Assembly: GCF_002573715.1 (NCBI RefSeq) | Contig: NZ_PDHM01000026.1 | Location: 1-64,000 of the forward strand | From: Paenibacillus sp. EZ-K15 | Lineage (GTDB): Bacteria > Bacillota > Bacilli > Paenibacillales > Paenibacillaceae | Length of the DNA stretch: 64,000 nt | Direction: 5' to 3' | Shown here: in pieces, positions 33,159 through 43,189 of the stretch | How the letters are laid out: every line of letters begins with the position of its first letter | How positions within the stretch are numbered: the first letter of the stretch is position 1 | Notes under the pieces: model-generated | Seen by the model: the letters and a program-made list of their open reading frames with translations, nothing else | The model's database searches: none | Told to the model about the DNA's origin: nothing | Translations under genes and position numbers: made by a program

Positions 33159-33410
33159 TCATGATTTCAAGACAGCTACCATAGCTGCACCAACTTCAAT
33201 ACCGCATGCTTCTCCAAGCTCTATCATCGTGGGTACATAGTTGATATGCACGCCATTCTTATCACACTCGGATACGACTTTTGAAATCAAACGTTGGTCG
33301 CAATCTTCAGCCACATAAACCTCTGCAGCCAAACCGGATTCAACGGCCTTCATCGTTTGTTTGGTGCCAATCTTGATGTGTGCATCCTGTAATCCTTTAT
33401 CATTAGACAC
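33159..33410 (-). CDS. rplGB: L7Ae-family K-turn-binding protein (YbxF)
   Basis: An 83-residue protein of the L7Ae/L30e/S12e family, like B. subtilis YbxF (RplGB), which binds K-turn RNA. The motif region GTKQTMKAVESGLAAEVYVAEDCD and the end GIEVGAAMVAVLKS match the fold. It is the first gene of the operon with rpsL, as in B. subtilis. The start is GTG, preceded by TTTTGGAGGAATGACTT. Confidence 0.9.
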   Translation of the reverse strand: MSNDKGLQDAHIKIGTKQTMKAVESGLAAEVYVAEDCDQRLISKVVSECDKNGVHINYVPTMIELGEACGIEVGAAMVAVLKS

Positions 33411-33464
33411 AAGTCATTCCTCCAAAAGAACAGGGAACAAAGAAACTATTCACGCACCTTTGCT

Positions 33465-33493
33465 ATATTAGCATCTGCCCTAAGCGATGTCAA
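33465..33493 (-). promoter_or_regulatory. sigma-A promoter of rplGB-rpsL-rpsG-fusA-tuf
   Basis: TTGACA (33488-33493), a 17-base spacer and TAATAT (33465-33470) on the minus strand make a near-consensus promoter, about 50 bases before the rplGB start. Confidence 0.85.
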
Positions 33494-33505
33494 GCTATTA
33501 AATCA

Positions 33506-33565
33506 GGAAAAAGAAACATTGGGACGGAGAAATTCAGCGTCTTACGACGCGAAAATCTCCCCGTC
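33506..33565 (-). terminator. terminator after rpoC
   Basis: GACGGGGAGA pairs with TCTCCGTCCC, with CGTC/GACG inside, then a T-rich stretch (AATGTTTCTTTTTCC). It lies just after the rpoC stop codon. Confidence 0.75.
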
Positions 33566-33578
33566 ACCTGACTGTCTC

Positions 33579-36500
33579 TTAATCTATAGATGCTGTTTCG
33601 AGTTCCTGACTTTCGTCATTCACATCGTTTTGTCCCGCGAACTTCACGCTGCGATAACGGTTCATACCCGTTCCAGCAGGGATCAGTTTACCAATGATAA
33701 CATTCTCTTTCAGACCAAGCAGCTGATCGACTTTACCTTTAATGGCAGCGTCAGTCAACACGCGAGTTGTCTCCTGGAAGGAGGCTGCTGACAAGAACGA
33801 ATCGGTTTCGAGAGATGCTTTTGTAATCCCGAGGAGAACCGGTTTGGCAACCGCTGGTTCTTTCCCGGAAAGAATAGCGTCTTTATTGGCTGTCTCGTAT
33901 TCATGCATATCCACGAAGGAGCCTGGCAGCAGATTTGTATCTCCCGCATCAACGATACGGAATTTACGCAGCATCTGTCTGATCATAACTTCAACGTGCT
34001 TATCGTTAATTTCTACGCCCTGGTTACGGTATACGCGTTGTACTTCCTGAAGGATGTAGTTCTGCACACCACGGATACCTTTGATGCGAAGCATTTCCTT
34101 CGGATCAATGGAACCATCGGTCAGTTCATCCCCGGCTTCAATGTGCTTGCCTTCGCTTACGCGCAGACGGGAGCCGTAGGTAACTGCGTAAACTTTTGTT
34201 TCAGCTTCACCTTGAATTTCGATTTCACGACGGTCCTTCGTTTCGCGGATTTCTTTAACCACACCATCAATCTCACTAATGGTCGCTTGACCTTTAGGAT
34301 TACGGGCTTCAAAGAGCTCCTGGATACGCGGAAGACCTTGTGTAATATCATCACCGGCAACGCCGCCTGTGTGGAACGTACGCATCGTGAGCTGTGTTCC
34401 CGGTTCGCCGATGGATTGAGCTGCGATAATACCAACCGCTTCACCAATCTCAACATGCTTACCAGTAGCCAGGTTACGGCCGTAACATTTTTTGCAGACG
34501 CCATAACGTGCACGGCAGCTCAAGATGGAACGAATTTGAAGCTTCTCAACACCAGCTGCTACAATTTCCTCAGCTTTGTCGGAGTCAATCAATTCGTTAC
34601 GATTCACGATGATCTCTTTCGTTTCCGGATGACGAACGGTTTCAAATGCATAACGTCCTTCGATACGGTCATAGAGATCCTCGATAACTTCTTTACCGTC
34701 CTGAATACGGCTAACGGTAAAGCCTTTATCCGTGCTGCACTCATCTTCGCGAACGATAACATCCTGGGCCACGTCAACAAGTCGACGAGTCAAGTAACCG
34801 GAGTCAGCGGTACGAAGCGCTGTATCGGCAAGACCTTTACGCGCACCGTGCGTGGACAGGAAGTACTCGAGTACCGTCAGTCCTTCACGGAAGTTCGATT
34901 TGATTGGGAGTTCGATGATACGACCCGACGGGTTCGCCATCAGACCCCGCATACCACCGAGCTGAGTGATCTGCGATTTGTTACCCCGCGCTTTGGAATC
35001 CACCATGAGCATGATGGAGTTAAAGCGGTCCATCGATTTCATGAGTACTTCCGTAATATCGTCTTTGGTCTTGGACCAGATATCGATAACACGGTCATAA
35101 CGTTCTTCATTCGTAATCAAGCCGCGGCGATATTGGTTCGTTACCACTTTAACCTTCTCGTCGGACTCTTTCAGAATTTCATTCTTCTCGTCAGGTACGA
35201 TAACGTCGGATACCGCAACGGTTACGCCTGCACGAGTAGAGTATGTGAAACCGATCTGCTTGATTTTATCCAAAATCACAGAGGTTTCGGTTGTATGATA
35301 CGTTTCGAAGCATCGTGCAATAATGGAACCCAGATATTCCTTACCAACAGCACCGCTGATTGGCAGTTCTTGAATCACTTTTTGAATATCTGCACCCTTC
35401 TCATATACGAAATACTTCTCAGGCGTACCTTGCAGCAGGTTCGTACGAGTCGCTTCATTGATATAAGGGAAGCTGGCAGGGAAAATCTCGTTAAAGATAA
35501 TCCGGCCGATCGTCGTAACCAACATCGCATTCTGCTGTTTTTCCGTAAAGCATGTTTTGCCCAGGGCTTTAACCGGAATCGCTACGCGTGCATGCAGACC
35601 AGCTGCTTCACGCTGATAAGCGGAAACCGCTTCGTTCACGCTGCCCAGAATCATGCCGGTACCTTTCTCTTCCTTGTTATCCATCGTGAGATAGAAGGAA
35701 CCCAGTACCATATCCTGAGAAGGCGTAACAACCGGCTTACCGTCTTTCGGGTTCAGAATGTTACCCGATGCCAGCATCAAAAGACGAGCTTCAGCTTGAG
35801 CTTCAGCAGACAAAGGAACGTGAACCGCCATTTGGTCACCGTCAAAGTCAGCGTTATATGCTGTACATACGAGCGGATGAAGACGGATCGCGTGGCCCTC
35901 AACCAGAATCGGTTCAAATGCTTGGATACCGAGTCTGTGGAGCGTCGGTGCACGGTTCAGAAGAACCGGATGCTCTTTAATAACCTCTTCGAGCACATCC
36001 CATACTTCTGGACTTACACGTTCTACTTTGCGCTTCGCACTCTTGATATTATGTGCAAGGCCTTTGTTGACCAATTCTTTCATAACGAACGGCTTGAAGA
36101 GCTCAAGCGCCATTTTCTTAGGCAGACCGCATTGGTACATTTTCAGGTAAGGACCTACAACGATAACGGAACGACCGGAATAGTCAACCCGTTTACCGAG
36201 CAAGTTCTGACGGAAACGTCCTTGCTTACCTTTCAGCATGTGGCTGAGGGATTTAAGCGGACGGTTACCAGGACCTGTGACCGGACGACCGCGACGGCCG
36301 TTATCGATCAGTGCATCGACAGCTTCCTGCAGCATGCGCTTCTCGTTCTGTACGATAATATCCGGCGCACCGAGATCCAGCAGTCTTTTCAGACGGTTGT
36401 TCCGGTTAATAACGCGACGGTACAGATCGTTCAAGTCGGAGGTCGCAAAGCGTCCACCATCAAGTTGAACCATCGGACGAAGCTCCGGTGGAATGACTGG

Positions 36501-37193
36501 CAGCACATCCATGATCATCCACTCCGGATTGTTGCCGGAGTTACGGAACGCCTCAATCACTTCCAAGCGTTTGATGGCCCGGTTGCGGCGTTGACCCTGT
36601 GCAGTGCGCAGTTCTTCTTTAAGGAACTCAAGCTCTTTGTCAACATCGATGTCTTGAAGAAGCTTCTTAACCGCTTCAGCACCCATGCCTGCTTGGAATC
36701 CGTAGCCGTACTTTTCACGGTAGCTGCGGTATTCCTTCTCGGACAACAGCTGCTTCTTCTCCAGCGGTGTATCTCCTGGATCGGTTACAACATAAGATGC
36801 GAAGTAAATGATCTCCTCAAGAGATCTTGGGGACATATCCAGAGCCAGACCCATACGGCTTGGAATCCCTTTGAAATACCAAATATGCGATACAGGAGCC
36901 GCAAGCTCGATATGGCCCATCCGTTCACGACGGACTTTAGCGCGTGTTACTTCAACGCCACAGCGATCGCAGACTACTCCTTTATAACGGACACGCTTAT
37001 ACTTACCGCAATGACATTCCCAGTCCTTCTGCGGACCGAAAATCCGCTCACAGAACAGGCCTTCTTTCTCCGGCTTCAATGTACGGTAGTTAATCGTTTC
37101 CGGCTTCTTCACCTCTCCGCGAGACCAAGAGCGAATTTTTTCCGGTGAAGCAAGACCGATTTTCATGTACTCAAAATTGTTAACGTCCAACAA
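33579..37193 (-). CDS. rpoC: RNA polymerase beta' subunit
   Basis: A 1204-residue beta' subunit. The N-terminal zinc finger is CHCGKYKRVRYKGVVCDRCG near residue 60, and the catalytic magnesium-binding motif is NADFDGDQMAVH near residue 449. The second zinc site is SCRARYGVCKKCYG near 880, and the trigger-loop region GEPGTQLTMRTFHTGG follows. No insertion or break is visible. The TTG start has GAGGAGGGTTGCTCC upstream. The gap after rpoB is 93 bases. Confidence 0.98.
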   Translation of the reverse strand: MLDVNNFEYMKIGLASPEKIRSWSRGEVKKPETINYRTLKPEKEGLFCERIFGPQKDWECHCGKYKRVRYKGVVCDRCGVEVTRAKVRRERMGHIELAAPVSHIWYFKGIPSRMGLALDMSPRSLEEIIYFASYVVTDPGDTPLEKKQLLSEKEYRSYREKYGYGFQAGMGAEAVKKLLQDIDVDKELEFLKEELRTAQGQRRNRAIKRLEVIEAFRNSGNNPEWMIMDVLPVIPPELRPMVQLDGGRFATSDLNDLYRRVINRNNRLKRLLDLGAPDIIVQNEKRMLQEAVDALIDNGRRGRPVTGPGNRPLKSLSHMLKGKQGRFRQNLLGKRVDYSGRSVIVVGPYLKMYQCGLPKKMALELFKPFVMKELVNKGLAHNIKSAKRKVERVSPEVWDVLEEVIKEHPVLLNRAPTLHRLGIQAFEPILVEGHAIRLHPLVCTAYNADFDGDQMAVHVPLSAEAQAEARLLMLASGNILNPKDGKPVVTPSQDMVLGSFYLTMDNKEEKGTGMILGSVNEAVSAYQREAAGLHARVAIPVKALGKTCFTEKQQNAMLVTTIGRIIFNEIFPASFPYINEATRTNLLQGTPEKYFVYEKGADIQKVIQELPISGAVGKEYLGSIIARCFETYHTTETSVILDKIKQIGFTYSTRAGVTVAVSDVIVPDEKNEILKESDEKVKVVTNQYRRGLITNEERYDRVIDIWSKTKDDITEVLMKSMDRFNSIMLMVDSKARGNKSQITQLGGMRGLMANPSGRIIELPIKSNFREGLTVLEYFLSTHGARKGLADTALRTADSGYLTRRLVDVAQDVIVREDECSTDKGFTVSRIQDGKEVIEDLYDRIEGRYAFETVRHPETKEIIVNRNELIDSDKAEEIVAAGVEKLQIRSILSCRARYGVCKKCYGRNLATGKHVEIGEAVGIIAAQSIGEPGTQLTMRTFHTGGVAGDDITQGLPRIQELFEARNPKGQATISEIDGVVKEIRETKDRREIEIQGEAETKVYAVTYGSRLRVSEGKHIEAGDELTDGSIDPKEMLRIKGIRGVQNYILQEVQRVYRNQGVEINDKHVEVMIRQMLRKFRIVDAGDTNLLPGSFVDMHEYETANKDAILSGKEPAVAKPVLLGITKASLETDSFLSAASFQETTRVLTDAAIKGKVDQLLGLKENVIIGKLIPAGTGMNRYRSVKFAGQNDVNDESQELETASID

Positions 37194-37286
37194 GGAGCAA
37201 CCCTCCTCAACCTAGTCCTATTTATGTGCTATACGACCATAACACCACCGCCGACCTATAAGCCGACGGGGGTGAATGATTGACCG

Positions 37287-40200
37287 TTATTCCACTCCGA
37301 CTTCAGTGCCTTCCAAGTTAAGGCTCAGTTTATCACCTTGAGCATCGTCTTCGTCATCGAGTTCTTTCATCTCGATTTCCTCTTCATTCTCGCTCAGGAT
37401 TTTGACGTCCATACCGAGAGACTGAAGCTCTTTAATCAATACCTTGAACGATTCAGGAACACCCGGTTCCGGAACGTTCTCGCCCTTGACGATGGATTCG
37501 TAGGTTTTCACCCGGCCGACCACGTCATCCGACTTGACGGTAAGAATTTCTTGCAGCGTATAGGCAGCACCGTAAGCTTCAAGTGCCCACACTTCCATCT
37601 CACCGAAGCGCTGTCCACCGAACTGAGCTTTACCACCCAGCGGCTGCTGCGTAACGAGTGAATATGGTCCCGTAGAACGGGCGTGAATTTTATCATCAAC
37701 CATGTGCGCGAGTTTGATCATATGCATGACGCCGACGGTAACTTCACGTTCAAAACGTTCACCCGTCCGTCCGTCGTACAATACGGTCTTACCATTGCGC
37801 TGCATGCCTGCTTCTTCCATCGTATCAAACACATCATACTCGCTGGCTCCGTCAAATACCGGTGAAGCCACGTGAATGCCGAGCTGGAGGGCAGCCATAC
37901 CCAAGTGAACCTCGAGCACCTGACCGATGTTCATCCGTGATGGAACCCCTAGAGGGTTCAACACAACTTGAACCGGCGTGCCATCTGGCAGGAACGGCAT
38001 ATCTTCTTCAGGCAAAATACGGGCAACGACACCTTTGTTACCGTGACGTCCGGCCATTTTGTCACCTTCGGAGATTTTACGTTTCTGTGCGATGTAAACA
38101 CGAACCAGTTGGTTAACGCCCGGCGGCAATTCGTCACCGTTCTCACGTGTAAATACCTTCACGTCCACGATGATCCCGTCACTACCGTGAGGAACGCGCA
38201 GCGAGGTATCGCGCACTTCGCGAGCCTTCTCACCAAAGATCGCATGCAGGAGACGCTCTTCCGCCGTCAGTTCGGTTACACCCTTAGGTGTTACCTTACC
38301 CACGAGGATGTCTCCAGCGCTGATTTCGGCACCGATGCGGATAATTCCGCGCTCGTCAAGGTTCTTCAGCGCTTCTTCCCCTACGTTAGGAATATCACGC
38401 GTAATTTCTTCCGGTCCGAGCTTCGTGTCACGAGCTTCGGATTCGTACTCCTCGATATGAATCGAAGTGTACACGTCCTCTTTGACCAGTTTCTCGGAGA
38501 GAAGAATCGCATCCTCGTAGTTGTAACCTTCCCAAGTCATGAACGCCACAACAACGTTGCGGCCCAGTGCCAATTCGCCCATCTCCGTGGATGGACCGTC
38601 TGCGAGAATATCACCTTTTTTGATGACATCGCCGCGTTTAACGATTGGACGCTGATTGATGCATGTCCCTTGGTTCGAACGCATAAATTTGTGTAATTTA
38701 TGTTTAATAAGATCGCCTTTGACTTCTTGTCCGTCGACATTTTCCACACGGCGGACCCAGATTTCATTAGCGGATGAACGTTCAATAATCCCGTCATGTT
38801 TGGACACAATACATACACCGGAGTCTTTCGCAGACTTGTGTTCCATTCCGGTTCCGACCAGCGGAGCTTTAGGAATAAGAAGTGGAACAGCCTGCCGCTG
38901 CATGTTGGATCCCATCAGCGCGCGGTTGGAGTCATCGTTCTCAAGGAACGGAATGAGCGCCGTCGCTACCGACACTACCTGCTTCGGCGAAACGTCCATG
39001 TAGTCTACACGGTCGCTTGGCATAGGAAGGATGTTATCGGATTGCTTGTTATAACGGACGATAACCATTTCGTCAGTGAAGGTACCATCTTCATTAAGCT
39101 CGGCGTTCGCCTGGGCAACGATATAGTTATCCTCTTCGTCTGCAGTCAGGTAATCGATTTGGTCCGTTACTTTACCGGTCTTCGGATCCACCCAACGATA
39201 CGGAGCTTCAATGAAGCCATATTCGTTGATGCGCGCAAACGTCGACAAGGAGTTGATCAGACCGATGTTCGGTCCCTCCGGCGTCTCGATCGGACACATA
39301 CGGCCATAGTGACTGTGGTGAACGTCCCGCACTTCAAAGCCCGCACGCTCACGAGTCAAACCACCGGGTCCAAGAGCAGACAGACGACGTTTATGCGTCA
39401 GTTCCGCAAGCGGGTTGGTCTGATCCATGAACTGGGACAGCTGGGAGCTGCCGAAGAACTCTTTAATCGATGCGATAACCGGACGTATGTTGATGAGCGC
39501 CTGCGGCGTAATCACGTTCGCATCCTGAATCGACATTCTTTCACGAACGACACGTTCCATCCGGGACAAACCGATACGGAACTGATTTTGAAGCAATTCG
39601 CCTACAGAACGCAGACGACGGTTACCCAGGTGGTCGATATCATCCGTATTGCCGATTCCATGCAGCAAGTTGATGAAGTAGCTGATGGAAGAAATGATAT
39701 CCGCCTGCGTAATGTGCTTCACGGATTTATCAATGTTTGCGTTCGCGATGACCTTCACGACTTTTGCATCCTCAGTTGGAGAGAATACATCGATCGTTTG
39801 CAGCGGGATATCCTCGCTGTCCATCACACCGCCGGTGACATGATAATTCTTAAAGCCTACGCTCTTCTCAAGGTAAGGCATGATCTCGTCCAAAAGACGG
39901 CGGTCTACGGTTTGACCAGCTTCTGCAATGATCTCACCCGTATCGATGTCTATCAAACTCTCTGCCAAACGTTGATTAAAGAGACGGTTCTTGATATGAA
40001 GCTTCTTGTTGATCTTGTAACGACCAACGTTAGCCAAATCATAACGCTTCGGATCGAAGAAACGGGCAACGAGAAGGCTCTTCGCATTCTCTAGTGTTGG
40101 CGGCTCGCCCGGACGAAGACGTTCATAGATTTCAATGAGCGCTTTTTCCGTGGAGTCGGTGTTGTCTTTATCCAGCGTATTCTGAATATATTCATCATTG

Positions 40201-40832
40201 CCCAGAAGATCCAAAATCTCGGCATCTGTCCCAAAACCAAGTGCACGTAAAAGTACCGTTACAGGGATTTTACGGGTACGGTCGATCCGGACATAGATAA
40301 TGTCCTTCGCGTCCATCTCCAGTTCAAGCCAAGCGCCGCGGTTAGGGATAACTGTTGCAGTGTACGTCGTTTTACCGTTTTTATCCACTTTTGTGCTGAA
40401 ATAGACGCTGGGAGAGCGAACCAACTGGCTGACAATAACCCGTTCGGCACCATTGATAATGAATGTTCCGGTTTCCGTCATTAACGGGAAGTCTCCCATG
40501 AACACTTCCTGCTCCTTGACCTCTCCGGTCTCCTTGTTAATGAGCCGGACTTTCACGCGGAGCGGCGCCGCATAAGTAACGTCGCGTTCTTTCGCGTCAT
40601 CGACGGTGTATTTCGGTTCTCCAAGGCTGTAGTCAATGAACTCTAGTACCAAATTACCTGTGAAATCCTGAATCGGCGAGATGTCCTGGAACATTTCGCG
40701 GAGTCCTTCCTCCAAAAACCATTCATAAGATTTTTGTTGGATTTCAATCAGGTTCGGAACTTCGAGTACCTCGTTAATACGAGCATAACTCCGCCGAGTG
40801 CGTCGACCATATTGAACAAGATGTCCTGCCAA
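37287..40832 (-). CDS. rpoB: RNA polymerase beta subunit
   Basis: An RNA polymerase beta subunit of about 1181 residues. The rifampicin region is GSSQLSQFMDQTNPLAELTHKRRLSALGPGG, here described only by its ends (GSSQLSQFMDQTNP to RRLSALGPGG), and is wild type in appearance. The flap and C-terminal parts are complete, with GGKAQFGGQRFGEMEVWALE near the end. I prefer TTG 40832 (protein MAGHLVQYG) because GAGGGGTGAG lies six bases upstream; an ATG six codons earlier is the other option. Confidence 0.97.
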   Translation of the reverse strand: MAGHLVQYGRRTRRSYARINEVLEVPNLIEIQQKSYEWFLEEGLREMFQDISPIQDFTGNLVLEFIDYSLGEPKYTVDDAKERDVTYAAPLRVKVRLINKETGEVKEQEVFMGDFPLMTETGTFIINGAERVIVSQLVRSPSVYFSTKVDKNGKTTYTATVIPNRGAWLELEMDAKDIIYVRIDRTRKIPVTVLLRALGFGTDAEILDLLGNDEYIQNTLDKDNTDSTEKALIEIYERLRPGEPPTLENAKSLLVARFFDPKRYDLANVGRYKINKKLHIKNRLFNQRLAESLIDIDTGEIIAEAGQTVDRRLLDEIMPYLEKSVGFKNYHVTGGVMDSEDIPLQTIDVFSPTEDAKVVKVIANANIDKSVKHITQADIISSISYFINLLHGIGNTDDIDHLGNRRLRSVGELLQNQFRIGLSRMERVVRERMSIQDANVITPQALINIRPVIASIKEFFGSSQLSQFMDQTNPLAELTHKRRLSALGPGGLTRERAGFEVRDVHHSHYGRMCPIETPEGPNIGLINSLSTFARINEYGFIEAPYRWVDPKTGKVTDQIDYLTADEEDNYIVAQANAELNEDGTFTDEMVIVRYNKQSDNILPMPSDRVDYMDVSPKQVVSVATALIPFLENDDSNRALMGSNMQRQAVPLLIPKAPLVGTGMEHKSAKDSGVCIVSKHDGIIERSSANEIWVRRVENVDGQEVKGDLIKHKLHKFMRSNQGTCINQRPIVKRGDVIKKGDILADGPSTEMGELALGRNVVVAFMTWEGYNYEDAILLSEKLVKEDVYTSIHIEEYESEARDTKLGPEEITRDIPNVGEEALKNLDERGIIRIGAEISAGDILVGKVTPKGVTELTAEERLLHAIFGEKAREVRDTSLRVPHGSDGIIVDVKVFTRENGDELPPGVNQLVRVYIAQKRKISEGDKMAGRHGNKGVVARILPEEDMPFLPDGTPVQVVLNPLGVPSRMNIGQVLEVHLGMAALQLGIHVASPVFDGASEYDVFDTMEEAGMQRNGKTVLYDGRTGERFEREVTVGVMHMIKLAHMVDDKIHARSTGPYSLVTQQPLGGKAQFGGQRFGEMEVWALEAYGAAYTLQEILTVKSDDVVGRVKTYESIVKGENVPEPGVPESFKVLIKELQSLGMDVKILSENEEEIEMKELDDEDDAQGDKLSLNLEGTEVGVE

Positions 40833-41180
40833 CTTAAACTCACCCCTCATGTCTACTCACTTTAAAAATTTCATTGCGAACCTCTGTTTGTAACACTATA
40901 ATGGAACATACAGAGGACACTCCCATAAATAGAGAAAAGCCCTTATCGAATACCTTTTCGAAAAAAGAGCAGCTTATCCATGGTTATGATAATCATCTCA
41001 TATCCTGTAGATTTGCCCAAAATGTACATATTATACGTCAATATGATCGACTTTATGCATCTTTCCACACATTAAGTCTTGACATTTCAGCCAACTAAAG
41101 ACAAAGAGACCATCCTAATACTGACATTTTATAATAATACCATACCAGCATACCCAAGTCAACAGCCTAGTCGAACTATT
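40833..41180 (-). promoter_or_regulatory. rpoB promoter region and leader
   Basis: On the minus strand TTGACT (41157-41162), 17 bases, TATTAT (41134-41139) make a sigma-A promoter, giving a leader of about 280 bases before rpoB. A second TATAAT-like box lies near 41025 without a good -35. The leader has a CCTCTGT/ACAGAGG inverted repeat close to rpoB (about 40877-40918). No gene is seen in this stretch. Confidence 0.65.
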
Positions 41181-41789
41181 TTAAGAAGATTTAGTCGCTC
41201 TGAATATCCGGTATCCTTTATCCTTCGTTACTTCCTCAACCTGATGAAATAAACTCTCCAGTTTCGCTTTCGCTGAAGGTGCGCCTTGCTTCTTCTGAAT
41301 CACAACCCACAGTTGCCCATTCTCACGCAAATGCTTCCACGATTCTTCAAATATAGCATGTACCGTCTCTTTCCCGGCACGAATCGGCGGATTGGTTAGA
41401 ACCACGTCAAATTGCTGATCCTGCACCGCGGCAAACAAATCGCTCTCCAAGATGGTCACATTGGATATACCATTACGTTTCGCATTCTCCTTGGCTAATT
41501 CGACAGCGCGGCTATTGATGTCGATCATCGTCACATGTCCTTGCGCAGCCATTCTTGCCGCCGACAGACCGATCGGACCATATCCACAGCCTACATCCAA
41601 CACTTGGGCATGCTGGTTAAAGTCCATAGCCTCTATTAATACCTTGCTGCCATAATCCACGCCACTCTTAGAGAATACGCCCGCGTCACTGATAAAGTTG
41701 AAAGTCTGCCCCCGAAGCTCCGTCTTTAACTCCTTACGGTCATGAGCAATTTCCGGCTGATTCGAGTAATAATGTTGATTCGGCATCAT
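41181..41789 (-). CDS. class I SAM methyltransferase, RsmC-like (YbxB)
   Basis: A 202-residue methyltransferase. The SAM motif is VLDVGCGYGPIGLSAARM near residue 64, an acidic MIDIN follows, and NPPIRAGKE near 133 resembles the NPPFHxG motif of RsmC, which methylates G1207 of 16S rRNA. B. subtilis ybxB lies in the same place between rplL and rpoB. The target is inferred. It is one domain only, unlike the two-domain E. coli RsmC. Confidence 0.88.
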   Translation of the reverse strand: MMPNQHYYSNQPEIAHDRKELKTELRGQTFNFISDAGVFSKSGVDYGSKVLIEAMDFNQHAQVLDVGCGYGPIGLSAARMAAQGHVTMIDINSRAVELAKENAKRNGISNVTILESDLFAAVQDQQFDVVLTNPPIRAGKETVHAIFEESWKHLRENGQLWVVIQKKQGAPSAKAKLESLFHQVEEVTKDKGYRIFRATKSS

Positions 41790-41907
41790 TTCCTCCGTCT
41801 TGAATCAAAGTCTACCCGCCTATGATATTTCACTCTTAAGCGCTCTTATTCCAGTATAACCTTAGTTGCGGAGAATCAGTACCTTGTGATCTCCCCGCCA
41901 CAATAAC

Positions 41908-41937
41908 AAACCCCTTGAACAAATATTCAAGGGGTTT
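41908..41937 (-). terminator. terminator after rplL
   Basis: AAACCCCTTGAA and TTCAAGGGGTTT form a perfect 12-bp stem with a six-base loop, followed by GTTATTG. Some read-through toward the methyltransferase gene is possible. Confidence 0.85.
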
Positions 41938-41969
41938 GATTCTTGCTGACATGAATCTCAAGAAGCTAA

Positions 41970-42332
41970 TTACTTAACTTCTACGGATGCGCCTGCTTCT
42001 TCCAATTTAGCTTTAACAGCTTCTGCTTCTTCTTTAGCTACTTTTTCTTTCAATGGTTTTGGAGCGTTGTCAACCAGTTCTTTTGCTTCTTTCAAGCCAA
42101 GACCTGTGATTTCGCGAACCACTTTGATTACGTTGATTTTGGACGCGCCTGCGCTAGTCAGGATTACGTCAAATTCGGATTGCTCAGCAGCTTCAGCTGC
42201 ACCAGCGCCACCTACAACAGCTACTGGAGCTGCAGCAGTTACACCAAATTCTTCTTCGATTGCTTTTACAAGATCGTTCAGTTCCAGAACGGACATACCT
42301 TTAATTGCTTCCAAGATTTGCTCTTTGCTCAT
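41970..42332 (-). CDS. rplL: 50S ribosomal protein L7/L12
   Basis: A 120-residue stalk protein, present as several dimers on L10, that recruits translation factors. The N-terminal dimer domain begins MSKEQILEAIKGMSVLELND, then an Ala/Gly-rich hinge (about 32-50), and the factor-binding domain with NVIKVVREITGLGLKEAKEL. It follows rplJ by 67 bases. Confidence 0.98.
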   Translation of the reverse strand: MSKEQILEAIKGMSVLELNDLVKAIEEEFGVTAAAPVAVVGGAGAAEAAEQSEFDVILTSAGASKINVIKVVREITGLGLKEAKELVDNAPKPLKEKVAKEEAEAVKAKLEEAGASVEVK

Positions 42333-42399
42333 TGGGTTGAACCTCCATTTATTATTAAGATTTTATAGTTGTTGTTACACAGCTTCAGCAAGACAAAGC

Positions 42400-42903
42400 T
42401 TACGCGCCTTGTTCTTCCTTCTCAGCAACAGCCTTAACTGCAAGCGCGAAGTTGCGCACTGGAGCTTGAAGCACGCTGAGGAGCATGGAGAGGAGACCTT
42501 CGCGGGACGGAAGTTCTGCCAGAGCTTTGATTTCGCTCTCTCCGATTACACGGCCTTCTACTACGCCGCCTTTCAATTTCAACGCGTCGTTTTTCTTAGC
42601 AAAATCGTTAAGGATTTTTGCTGGAGCGACAGCGTCATTGGTACCAAATGCAACAGCTGTTGGACCAGTCAGGACTTCGTCCAGATCAGTCAGCTCTGCT
42701 GCCGCAGTTGCACGGCGAAGCAGTGTGTTTTTCAGTACTTGGAACTCGACGCCAGCTTCACGAAGCTGTTTACGAAGTTCAGTTACTTGCGCAACGTTCA
42801 GTCCGCGATAGTCAGCAACTACTGTCGATACGCTTTCGCGCAGCTTAGCAGCAACGACATCAACCGCTTCTTGTTTCGCTTGAATCACTTTTGCGTTTGC
42901 CAA
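42400..42903 (-). CDS. rplJ: 50S ribosomal protein L10
   Basis: A 167-residue L10 (uL10), the base of the stalk. It begins MANAKVIQAKQEAVDVVAAK, has VADYRGLNVAQVTELRKQLR and the C-terminal helix that carries L7/L12 dimers. It is preceded by a typical L10 leader with attenuator, so L10 or the L10-L12 complex likely controls rplJ-rplL. Confidence 0.98.
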   Translation of the reverse strand: MANAKVIQAKQEAVDVVAAKLRESVSTVVADYRGLNVAQVTELRKQLREAGVEFQVLKNTLLRRATAAAELTDLDEVLTGPTAVAFGTNDAVAPAKILNDFAKKNDALKLKGGVVEGRVIGESEIKALAELPSREGLLSMLLSVLQAPVRNFALAVKAVAEKEEQGA

Positions 42904-42965
42904 TGATTACACCTCCTGGTTGTATTAGTAGCGTAAGAGCATCAAGCTCTCCGCTCTTCCTACGG

Positions 42966-43143
42966 GCACTAAAAAAGCCTCCGTAGAATCACGAAGGCCT
43001 GATGAATCATCATTTGGCCGGTGTAACCGGACAAATTGTTGACGTTCTATCATAACACCTCGGTAGGAAATTAAGCCTGCTTAGGGCACCTACTGTCTAC
43101 GGTAAGCATATTCAACTTTAAGGGTCAGTCTCGAAGACTCACA
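42966..43143 (-). promoter_or_regulatory. L10 leader with attenuator
   Basis: On the minus strand the leader contains TTACCGTAGACAGTAGGTGC and CTTAATTTCCTACCGAGGTG, the paired segments typical of the Firmicute L10 (rplJ) leader. Downstream GCCTTCGT pairs with ACGGAGGC and is followed by TTTTTTAG (42971-42999), an attenuator terminator. Binding of L10 to the first part is expected to favour termination. Confidence 0.85.
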
Positions 43144-43151
43144 ACTGTTAC

Positions 43152-43181
43152 ATAATATCAAACTTCATTGACCAAAGTCAA
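43152..43181 (-). promoter_or_regulatory. sigma-A promoter of rplJ-rplL
   Basis: TTGACT (43176-43181), 18 bases, TATTAT (43152-43157) on the minus strand, immediately after rplA. The -35 lies in a perfect CATTGAC/GTCAATG inverted repeat (43167-43184). Confidence 0.75.
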
Positions 43182-43189
43182 TGGTAATA

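Noticed and set aside
33903..37148. Very long plus-strand open frame (1081 codons) opposite rpoC
   Set aside because: It is a shadow of the rpoC codon usage; the rpoC protein is complete and highly conserved, and the opposite frame gives no recognisable protein.
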